From JAALKW01 sp033791145 (lineage in GTDB: Bacteria; Pseudomonadota; Gammaproteobacteria; Legionellales; Legionellaceae): a DNA stretch of 5,894 nucleotides. The notes under the pieces are model-generated. The model was not told where the DNA came from and ran no database searches. It saw only the letters and a program-made list of their open reading frames with translations. The stretch lies in NCBI GenBank assembly GCA_033791145.1, contig JASJHH010000066.1, positions 1-5,894 of the forward strand. Direction: 5' to 3'. A program made the position numbers and the translations under genes. Shown here piece by piece: positions 1-5,591 of the stretch (positions are counted from its first letter, which is position 1; every line of letters starts with the position of its first letter).

Positions 1-1475
1 CGCGCCACCCAGAAAAACAAAATATCAAACCCTGTGACTAAGGTATTGGTTGGAAAAAATTGCTCAAAGTCAGGGGTTTTTTCAGGCCAGCCTAAGGTAA
101 CAAACGGCCATAGTGATGAAGAAAACCAGGTGTCGAGTACATCTTCGTCTTGTTTTAAAATAAGGTCATCAGGGAGCTTATGTTTAAAGCGAACGTCTTT
201 TTCACTGTGTCCAACATAGACATGACCTTGGTTATCATACCAAGCAGGAATACGATGTCCCCACCAGAGTTGTCGACTAATACACCAATCTTCAATGTTT
301 TCCATCCAATGATTATACGTTTTAGTCCAGTGTTCTGGAATGAATCGGATTTGATTGGTTTTAACCGCATCGAGTGCAGGTTTTGCTAAAGGCGCCATGT
401 GAACATACCATTGGTCGGTTAACATAGGTTCGATGATGGCATTTGATTTATCACCGCGTGGAATATTAAGCTGATGCGGTTCTATTTTTTCTAGTAAGCC
501 TGCTGTATCTAAATCTTCGATGATTTTTTTACGTGCAACAAAACGGTCCATGCCTTGGTAGGCAAGTGGGGCTTGTCGGTTGATACTGCCTTTTTTGGTT
601 AAAATGGTCAGTTGTGGTAAATCATGACGTTTGCCAACTTCATAGTCGTTGAAGTCATGGGCGGGTGTAATTTTGACACAACCACTTCCGAAATCTTGTT
701 CGACATACTCATCAGCAATAATCGGAATGGTGCGATCACACAGTGGCAAGTGCACGTGTTTTCCAACTAAAGCTTGATAGCGCTTGTCTTCAGGGTGTAC
801 GGCAATTGCACTGTCTCCCAGTAAGGTTTCAGGGCGTGTGGTTGCAATAGTGACATGCTCTTCTGAATCAACAATGGGATATCGAATATGCCATAAAGAG
901 CCTGCCTCGGTTTCGGTGATGACTTCTAAATCAGAAACGGCAGTACCGAGCTTCGGGTCCCAATTAACCAGGCGGTTGCCGCGATAAATTAAGCCTTCTT
1001 CATGGAGCTGAATAAATACTTTATTGACTGCTTTTGAAAAACCTTCATCCATGGTGAATCGTGTTTTAGGCCAGTCAATTGAGCAGCCTAGGCTGCGCAT
1101 TTGTTTGGTGATGGTGTTTCCTGATTCTTCTTTCCATTGCCAGACGCGTTCAAGAAATGCATCACGTCCCATGTCTTTACGAGATAAATTTTCAGCTTGT
1201 AATTGTTTTTCGACCACGAGTTGGGTTGATATGCCAGCATGGTCAACACCAGGTTGCCACAGTGTTTTTTTACCTGACATGCGCTGATAGCGTGTCATGG
1301 CGTCCATTAAAGTATCTTGGAAGCCGTGTCCCATGTGTAGGGTACCAGTAACATTGGGTGGGGGGAGCATCATGCAAAAAGATGTACCTGTTCCATGTGG
1401 GCTAAAATAGTGCTGCTCTTCCCAGGCTTTATAACAGGTATGCTCAATGGTTTCGGGCGAGTATGTTTTGTCCAT
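1..1475 (-). CDS. valS: Valyl-tRNA synthetase, N-terminal half (cut by left window edge)
   Basis: Class I aminoacyl-tRNA synthetase that charges tRNA-Val with valine in the cytoplasm. From ATG at 1475 the frame stays open for 491 codons and leaves through the left edge. The usual bacterial length is about 900-950 residues, so the C-terminal half is outside. Seen: the HIGH-type signature PPPNVTGTLHMGH (residues 38-50); editing (CP1) domain motifs TTRPETLLGDSAIAVHPEDK near residues 208-228 and GSGCVKITPAHDFNDYEVG near 265-285; DWCISRQLWWGHRIPAWY near 394-412; LDTWFSSSLWPF near 445-456; and VTGFDILFFWVA at the edge. The KMSKS loop and anticodon-binding domain lie beyond the window. The start matches the E. 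coli protein (MEKTY versus MDKTY). The Shine-Dalgarno is weak (TGAGA, 8 bases upstream). No frameshift is seen. Identification is very secure. Confidence 0.98.
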   Translation of the reverse strand, partial: MDKTYSPETIEHTCYKAWEEQHYFSPHGTGTSFCMMLPPPNVTGTLHMGHGFQDTLMDAMTRYQRMSGKKTLWQPGVDHAGISTQLVVEKQLQAENLSRKDMGRDAFLERVWQWKEESGNTITKQMRSLGCSIDWPKTRFTMDEGFSKAVNKVFIQLHEEGLIYRGNRLVNWDPKLGTAVSDLEVITETEAGSLWHIRYPIVDSEEHVTIATTRPETLLGDSAIAVHPEDKRYQALVGKHVHLPLCDRTIPIIADEYVEQDFGSGCVKITPAHDFNDYEVGKRHDLPQLTILTKKGSINRQAPLAYQGMDRFVARKKIIEDLDTAGLLEKIEPHQLNIPRGDKSNAIIEPMLTDQWYVHMAPLAKPALDAVKTNQIRFIPEHWTKTYNHWMENIEDWCISRQLWWGHRIPAWYDNQGHVYVGHSEKDVRFKHKLPDDLILKQDEDVLDTWFSSSLWPFVTLGWPEKTPDFEQFFPTNTLVTGFDILFFWVA

Positions 1476-1510
1476 AGTTAATTCTCAGGGCTCAGAATCC
1501 AAAGTCGCAT

Positions 1511-1522
1511 ATTCTATCATAA
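1511..1522 (-). promoter_or_regulatory. Possible valS -10 region
   Basis: Reading toward valS, the spacer contains two overlapping -10-like hexamers, TATGAT (1517-1522) and TAGAAT (1511-1516), each 5/6 to TATAAT and about 35-40 bases before the valS ATG. No convincing -35 box is present at 16-18 bases. The leader would be too short for a T-box, and none is seen. Weak call. Confidence 0.3.
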
Positions 1523-1615
1523 CCATATCGGTGAATCACGGTCTTTAGTGTTTGTTTAGAAAACATGGAACGTAAAAAAAGTGTTAAGCATGCGTTTTTT
1601 TCTGGTTTTTTGGTC

Positions 1616-1646
1616 TGGACAAGCGCTGTAAAAATCTGCTTATAAT
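1616..1646 (+). promoter_or_regulatory. Sigma70-like promoter for the permease/dehydrogenase pair
   Basis: A perfect TATAAT (1641-1646) is preceded by TGGACA (1616-1621, 5/6 to TTGACA) with a longish 19-base spacer. Transcription would begin near 1652-1655, giving a leader of about 35 bases before the permease ATG at 1688. No operator-like palindrome is evident. Confidence 0.6.
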
Positions 1647-1687
1647 CCAGTACGTTGATAGAAATTAGAATTATTTTTAGGGGAATT

Positions 1688-2875
1688 ATGCAGTCCAAAC
1701 GAATTTTTGGCGGAATGTTAATGATTTTAGGAACATGTATTGGAGCCGGTATGCTCGCTATTCCTATTGTTAGTGCGCATGAATCGTTTCGGTTAAGTGC
1801 TTTGTTGCTGGTGGTTGCCTGGTTTTGTATGACAGTGGGGGCATTCGCAGTTTTAGAAGTGAACTTATGGTTTAAACCCGGCAGTAATTTAATTAGCATG
1901 GCTGAAGGCACACTCGGTGCTTGGGGTAAAACAATTACAAGCTTGCTGTATTTATTACTGATGTATAGTTTAATTTGTGCTTATCTCTCGAGCGCCAGCG
2001 GGGTGCTTGAAACGTTTTTAGACGCAATTCACAGAGATATTTCGCGTACGGCATCAACGATGATGACATTGATTGTACTGGGAAGTGTGGTTTATGCCGG
2101 CATGGGTGCGGTTGATATAGCCAATCGTTTATTCATGAGTATTAAATTATTTATTTTTGCTCTAATCGTTGTGGTATTAGCACCTCAAATTCAGGTGGAG
2201 CAATTGCTTAAAGGCGATTTCATGGTACGCAATAGTGCCTTTATTGTCATGGTTACGTCGTTTGGGTATGCAACCATTTTGCCAACTTTACGTGAATATT
2301 TAAGTTCAGATAGAAAAGCATTGCAATGGATTGTTTTGGTCGGCAGCTTAGTACCGTTTGCTATTTTCTTGATTTGGCTTTGTATTGTTCAAGGTGTTTT
2401 GCCGCGTGAGGGTGAGCATGGATTAATTGCGATGGCGGCATCTGATAATTCAAGCTCACGTTTAATGCTCGCAATTACCCATGTCGCTGAATATGATTGG
2501 ATGAAATATATTGCAAGCATATTTGTGTCGGTATACGTATTAACTTCGTTTTTGTCTGTATCGATTAGCCTGGCTGATTTTATTGCAGACGGTCTTAAAA
2601 AAACAAAGCAAGGCAAAGATGGCGTTTTAATTCATGTGCTTTGTTTTTTACCGCCGCTTTTAGTGGTGCTATTAAAGCCAGGTATTTTTATTACGGCACT
2701 CGCTTATGCGGGTATTTGGTGTATTGCACTGCTTGTTATTTTACCGCTTTTAATGCTGTATAGCGGGCGTTATAAAAATGCTTTGTCGGATCATCATATT
2801 TTACCGGGCGGACGCTGGTTTTTATCGGTGATGATTTTAATTGCGACTGTATTTTTATTAATGCAATTTAAATAA
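1688..2875 (+). CDS. Aromatic amino acid (tyrosine/tryptophan-type) permease, TyrP/Mtr family
   Basis: Inner-membrane symporter of the hydroxy/aromatic amino acid permease (HAAAP) family, expected to take up tyrosine or tryptophan with protons. The 395-residue length fits TyrP/Mtr/TnaB (about 400). The N-terminus carries the family hallmark GGMLMILGTCIGAGMLAIPI (residues 8-27), the unwound first helix of the APC fold. SFGYATILPTLREYL (about 192-206) and LSVSISLADFIADGL (about 293-307) match other conserved family blocks. About 11 hydrophobic segments cover the protein. I chose ATG 1688 over an upstream TTG at 1655 because AGGGG lies just before it (1679-1683), the conserved helix starts at residue 8, and the predicted transcription start falls at about 1655. 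It is followed after 28 bases by the dehydrogenase gene, probably co-transcribed. The exact substrate cannot be told from sequence. Confidence 0.9.
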   Translation: MQSKRIFGGMLMILGTCIGAGMLAIPIVSAHESFRLSALLLVVAWFCMTVGAFAVLEVNLWFKPGSNLISMAEGTLGAWGKTITSLLYLLLMYSLICAYLSSASGVLETFLDAIHRDISRTASTMMTLIVLGSVVYAGMGAVDIANRLFMSIKLFIFALIVVVLAPQIQVEQLLKGDFMVRNSAFIVMVTSFGYATILPTLREYLSSDRKALQWIVLVGSLVPFAIFLIWLCIVQGVLPREGEHGLIAMAASDNSSSRLMLAITHVAEYDWMKYIASIFVSVYVLTSFLSVSISLADFIADGLKKTKQGKDGVLIHVLCFLPPLLVVLLKPGIFITALAYAGIWCIALLVILPLLMLYSGRYKNALSDHHILPGGRWFLSVMILIATVFLLMQFK

Positions 2876-2903
2876 ATTTAAAAATAAAACAGGATGTTAA
2901 AGC

Positions 2904-3647
2904 ATGAACATAGAACAGCAATGCGTAGTGGTGACAGGGGGTGCGTCCGGTATGGGGCGCGCGTCAGTTGAGTTACTTCGCGCACGCGGCGCACGTGTTG
3001 TTGTGTGGGATGTTGCGGTAGATAAACAGGATAAATTTGCTATTGCATGTGATGTACGCAGTAGTGAGGCCGTTGAGGTCGCCTTGGCAGAAACCATCAA
3101 ACGCGTTGGTTTGCCACGGATTGGTATTCAATGTGCAGGGGTGGCGCCTGCCGCAAAGATGGTAGGCAGGAAAGGGGTGATGCCGCTTGCTGACTTTCAA
3201 CATGTTATTGATGTTAATTTGGTTGGTACGTTTAATGTGATGCGTATTCTGGCTGATGCTATGGTGAATGCGTCTGAGGCATTAGACGGTGAAGAACAAG
3301 GGGTTATTATTAATACGGCGTCGATTGCAGCTTATGAAGGCCAAATTGGACAAACGGCTTATAGTGCCTCTAAAGGGGGTATTATTGCGCTTACATTACC
3401 TGCAGCACGTGAATTAGCACAGCATGGCATTCGTGTGAATACGATTGCACCCGGTTTAATCGCAACACCGTTATTACTCAAAATGCCTGAAGAAGTGCAA
3501 GAAAGTCTTGCTGCATCTGTGCCGTTTCCACATCGTTTAGGCAAACCTGAAGAGTATGCAAGCTTAGCTGCACATCTGATTGAAAATACTCTAATCAATG
3601 GTGAGGTGATTCGGTTAGATGGCGCGCTTAGGATGGCGCCACGCTAG
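2904..3647 (+). CDS. Short-chain dehydrogenase, type II 3-hydroxyacyl-CoA dehydrogenase (HSD10)-like
   Basis: A 247-residue classical SDR, cytosolic and probably NAD(H)-dependent. Seen: Rossmann motif TGGASGMG (residues 11-18); acidic D36 at the end of beta-2, which favours NAD over NADP; and the catalytic set N105 (DVNLVGTF), S140 (NTASIAAYEG), Y153 and K157 (YSASK), then IAPGLIATPLL (181-191). VIINTAS, GQTAYSASKGG, VPFPHRLGKPEEYA and the C-terminus NGEVIRLDGALRM closely resemble human HSD17B10, which oxidises 3-hydroxyacyl-CoA and 2-methyl-3-hydroxybutyryl-CoA in fatty acid and isoleucine breakdown. The acyl-CoA substrate here is inferred from that likeness. The usual N(N/C)AG motif reads QCAG (76-79), an unusual N-to-Q change. 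AGGA at 2891-2894 sits 9 bases before the ATG. The opening bases look more GC-rich than the neighbours. The 3' end overlaps the convergent gene by 20 bases, with no terminator visible. Confidence 0.9.
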   Translation: MNIEQQCVVVTGGASGMGRASVELLRARGARVVVWDVAVDKQDKFAIACDVRSSEAVEVALAETIKRVGLPRIGIQCAGVAPAAKMVGRKGVMPLADFQHVIDVNLVGTFNVMRILADAMVNASEALDGEEQGVIINTASIAAYEGQIGQTAYSASKGGIIALTLPAARELAQHGIRVNTIAPGLIATPLLLKMPEEVQESLAASVPFPHRLGKPEEYASLAAHLIENTLINGEVIRLDGALRMAPR

Positions 3648-4740
3648 ATGATGTTGATAAAAAAGGCGCGCTAAGTTCTTCTGGAATACCACCGCTCTCA
3701 TTTAGTTTTTGATGATGGAAAAAGCTGCGTGCTTGAAGGTTGCTTTGGCGTTCGCCCGAAAAAACATATGGATATTGTGTGCATGTTTTAGCTGTATGCT
3801 CTGATTGTTCTTGTTTGAGTAAAGGCTTGATTTTTTCTGATACGTTATTATCTTCTGAGCTTTCCGACATAAGCGTATGATAAATATCTTTATAGGCATT
3901 GGTTTGATGATGGTGTTTTAGCGTAAACTCATCCCAACCCCAAGTGATTATCGCAAAAGGGTTTGAAAAACTGGTGTTTTTAACAGCCTCTAGAAAAGAA
4001 GCTTCTTGCTTGATTTCAGCTATTTTTGCTTTGCAAAAATCAGCGAGTTTTTGAGATGCTTCAGGGAGTGCTTTTTTAGAATCATCCAGGTAATAACCAT
4101 CAGCATTTGAATGGCCATAATTGTGACGAAAATAGAATTTCAAGCCTTGTTTTGCAAGCATACCGACAGTAAATGCTGAGACAAGTGCTGTGATAAACAC
4201 TGCATTTACCATTAGTGGAATGATTGTAATGGGTAAGCTTAATCCAATAATAAACCCCAGTGAAAGTCCGGCAATCATACCAATTAAAGGCGTGATTTTT
4301 TTAGTTTGATCTGCAATTGCCGCACCCAGCATGCCGCCTAAGAAAATAAAAATGGGTGAGCACCAGGTATTAATCACAAATGATGCGATAGCTAACATAA
4401 AAACAGGGTTATGTGCCAAAACAAAAAAAGCGAGTAAACCGCCTATCAGTGCTGCAAGGGTAATGCTTGTAAGAATCACTTTGGCTTTGAAGGTTTTTCT
4501 ATTATTGGTGAGGTTATTTATGGCACGCATACATTGAACAAATGGCGCTAGCGGCAAATCATCAAATACAAAAAACGCAATCCAAAAAATGGCCCATGGG
4601 GCTGACAAGAAGCCTAATAGGCATAAGCTACTAAAAAATCCAGCGAAAGCCAATGTAACCCAAGGTCGTGTTGGAAAGAAAAAGCGGTTATGTTTTTCCG
4701 TTGGGTATTGCTGTGTAATTTCATGATGGCTTGATGGCAT
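3628..4740 (-). CDS. Orphan multi-pass membrane protein with soluble C-terminal domain
   Basis: A 370-residue protein of unrecognised family. After a polar 26-residue N-terminus, hydrophobic stretches at about 27-59, 88-108, 112-143, 149-169 and 171-196 suggest five to seven membrane helices, glycine-rich in the middle (FLGGMLGAAIAD, GMIAGLSLGFIIGLSLP). A short aromatic/basic linker (KFYFRHNYGHSNADGYYLDD, 201-220) leads to a polar region (about 220-370) containing a lysine/glutamate-rich helix-like stretch and a WGWDEF motif. The tail is rich in Ser, Glu and Pro (NESGGIPEELSAPFLSTSSS). No enzyme motif is recognised. The start is the only good ATG before the first helix, but no Shine-Dalgarno precedes it. 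A promoter overlaps the stop of the upstream gene. The last codons overlap the dehydrogenase gene tail-to-tail by 20 bases. The open frame and clean topology make it a real gene; its function is unknown. Confidence 0.82.
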   Translation of the reverse strand: MPSSHHEITQQYPTEKHNRFFFPTRPWVTLAFAGFFSSLCLLGFLSAPWAIFWIAFFVFDDLPLAPFVQCMRAINNLTNNRKTFKAKVILTSITLAALIGGLLAFFVLAHNPVFMLAIASFVINTWCSPIFIFLGGMLGAAIADQTKKITPLIGMIAGLSLGFIIGLSLPITIIPLMVNAVFITALVSAFTVGMLAKQGLKFYFRHNYGHSNADGYYLDDSKKALPEASQKLADFCKAKIAEIKQEASFLEAVKNTSFSNPFAIITWGWDEFTLKHHHQTNAYKDIYHTLMSESSEDNNVSEKIKPLLKQEQSEHTAKTCTQYPYVFSGERQSNLQARSFFHHQKLNESGGIPEELSAPFLSTSSSVAPS

Positions 4741-4770
4741 ATGTTAAATAAAATAAACAAACAGGTTTAA

Positions 4771-4798
4771 ATTATACCACAAACTTGATTAAATTCAA
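4771..4798 (-). promoter_or_regulatory. Extended -10 promoter for the orphan membrane protein gene
   Basis: On the minus strand, TGG-TATAAT (TATAAT at 4771-4776, preceded by the extended -10 TG) follows TTGAAT (4793-4798, 4/6 to TTGACA) with a 16-base spacer. Transcription would start near 4764, leaving only about 24 bases of AT-rich leader without a ribosome site. The -35 box overlaps the stop codon of the preceding 60-residue gene. Confidence 0.55.
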
Positions 4799-4977
4799 AC
4801 CACCTCGGGTTGTTCTATGCTTTTTGAGCCTTGTTTGATACGTTGTTGTGCTTCGAGTAATGCAGATGTAATGCAATCGCTATTAATGGCGTAAGTATTG
4901 TTTTTAAGCGCTTGTTTGAATTTGTTGAGTTTTTCTTGATGTGCTGATGGTTGATTGCTTGGCTTTTTTCCGCTCAT
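4795..4977 (-). CDS. 60-residue protein with a FlgM-like core (possible miniature anti-sigma factor)
   Basis: Small basic, cysteine-poor protein. After a polar, Lys/Pro/Ser-rich tail (residues 1-13) comes KLNKFKQALKNNTYAINSDC (16-35) followed by ITSALLEAQQRI (36-47). This fits the pattern of the sigma28-binding part of the anti-sigma factor FlgM: hydrophobic helix, a Gly/Asn turn, then TY, a hydrophobic residue, Asp/Asn-Ser and a second helix ending LL. FlgM is usually near 95-100 residues, so this would be a shortened or diverged relative. No flagellar gene is in the window, so the role is a hypothesis. The start at ATG 4977 is supported by AAGGA 8 bases upstream (4986-4990). The frame extends to a TTG at 5046, but that extension looks like untranslated leader. 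It is followed by the same-strand membrane protein gene 54 bases on. Confidence 0.62.
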   Translation of the reverse strand: MSGKKPSNQPSAHQEKLNKFKQALKNNTYAINSDCITSALLEAQQRIKQGSKSIEQPEVV

Positions 4978-5068
4978 TTTTATTATCCTTATATTTTTTA
5001 GAAAAGCCTTTACATAAAGAGTAAACAAACTCACATACAGATGCAATATTAGGGTGTTGATATGTCCT

Positions 5069-5098
5069 ATTAAAAAAGGTGTTTTTAATTAAAAAAGG
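5069..5098. repeat. 11-bp direct repeat next to a promoter
   Basis: ATTAAAAAAGG occurs at 5069-5079 and again at 5088-5098, a 19-base period or roughly two helical turns. The second copy ends two bases before a TATACT -10-like box. This could be a paired regulator site, or chance similarity in an A-rich spacer. Confidence 0.45.
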
Positions 5099-5100
5099 GC

Positions 5101-5106
5101 TATACT
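5101..5106 (+). promoter_or_regulatory. Candidate -10 box of the small exported protein gene
   Basis: TATACT (5/6 to TATAAT) lies 38 bases before the ATG at 5145. No good -35 hexamer occurs at 16-18 bases; the place is taken by the A-rich direct repeats. This would fit a promoter needing an activator, which is inference. Confidence 0.4.
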
Positions 5107-5144
5107 AATTTAATTGATGACTGGAAAATCAACGGAGATTTATC

Positions 5145-5450
5145 ATGAATAAGTTAATTTTACTTAACAGCCTTGTAGGTTTATGCGCACTAATGATCGC
5201 AGGTACCTGCTCCGCAGGCTGTGGAGTGAAGAATGTTGGCAAAACATCCATATTCTACAAATTGGACGGTTCATCGGCTACATCTTTAAGCTCAAGATCG
5301 AAAAAGGGTTACACCAAAAAGAACTCTGAAATACTCGTGAGTTGCTCAGAAAAAGGTATATTCACTAACCTCTCTAGCGTAGCTGGGTGTAATCACCATG
5401 TAAAATGCACTTCTCACACGCTTACTTTTGGAGACGGAAGCTTCCATTGA
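5145..5450 (+). CDS. Small exported four-cysteine protein of unknown function
   Basis: A 101-residue protein with a clear Sec signal peptide: MNK, a hydrophobic core LILLNSLVGLCALMIAG (residues 4-20), then a cleavage region CSA|GCG. Signal peptidase I cleavage after A24 would give a mature protein of 77 residues. Cysteine 26 preceded by SAG is only a poor lipobox, so a lipoprotein is possible but less likely. The mature part has four cysteines (26, 67, 82, 88), enough for two disulfides, is basic and rich in Ser, Gly and Lys, and ends in a His/Cys-rich stretch (CNHHVKC, 82-88). No family is recognised. GGAG (5134-5137) lies 7 bases before the ATG, and with a complete signal peptide this supports a real gene. 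It is transcribed away from the FlgM-like gene. No terminator hairpin follows; a 10-bp palindrome GGAAGCTTCC (5436-5445) lies inside its last codons. Periplasmic or secreted location is inferred. Confidence 0.8.
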   Translation: MNKLILLNSLVGLCALMIAGTCSAGCGVKNVGKTSIFYKLDGSSATSLSSRSKKGYTKKNSEILVSCSEKGIFTNLSSVAGCNHHVKCTSHTLTFGDGSFH

Positions 5451-5493
5451 CCCGGTAGGTTTTTAATTATTATACAATTATCGTAACTCCCCA

Positions 5494-5524
5494 CGTCATC
5501 CCGAGCGCAGCGAGGGATCTCCTG
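5494..5524. repeat. Palindromic dispersed-repeat-like unit (REP-type)
   Basis: A GC-rich stretch in an AT-rich spacer, with the form GTCATCCCGAGCGCAGCGAG followed by GGATCTCC. The arms ATCCC (5498-5502) and GGGAT (5514-5518) pair around an 11-base centre that can add a few GC pairs. Sequences of this GTCATCCCGAGC...GAGGGATCT type are known as multi-copy intergenic repeats in many bacterial genomes. Only one copy is in the window, so repetition is inferred from resemblance. No T-tract follows, so it is not a classical terminator. Confidence 0.55.
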
Positions 5525-5591
5525 AATGTAGCACAATTTAAATAATACAAAAAAGACTTGATAAATTATTTAGATATGATCAAATAGCTGC

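Noticed and set aside
1655..1687. Upstream TTG start adding 11 residues to the permease
   Set aside because: TTG 1655 coincides with the predicted transcription start and has no ribosome site. ATG 1688 has AGGGG before it and begins just ahead of the conserved helix.
1492..1911. 139-codon minus-strand open frame spanning the valS/permease spacer
   Set aside because: It lies mostly antisense to the permease's conserved first helices, lacks a convincing ribosome site, and has a composition that looks like the mirror of the permease frame. Treated as a shadow.
5008..5019. CTTTACATAAAG inverted repeat in the leader of the FlgM-like gene as an operator
   Set aside because: The arms are only 5 bases in AT-rich DNA, which is expected by chance; no second site was seen.
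4978..5046. N-terminal extension of the FlgM-like protein to TTG 5046
   Set aside because: A strong AAGGA sits at ideal spacing before ATG 4977, and the extension has no supporting motif.
5069..5100. Two-copy repeat as a CRISPR-like array
   Set aside because: The repeats are 11 bases, A-rich and separated by 8 bases; CRISPR repeats and spacers are far longer, and no cas gene is present.
5436..5445. GGAAGCTTCC palindrome as a terminator
   Set aside because: It has no loop and no T-tract and lies within the last codons of the exported protein gene. It is probably a chance palindrome.
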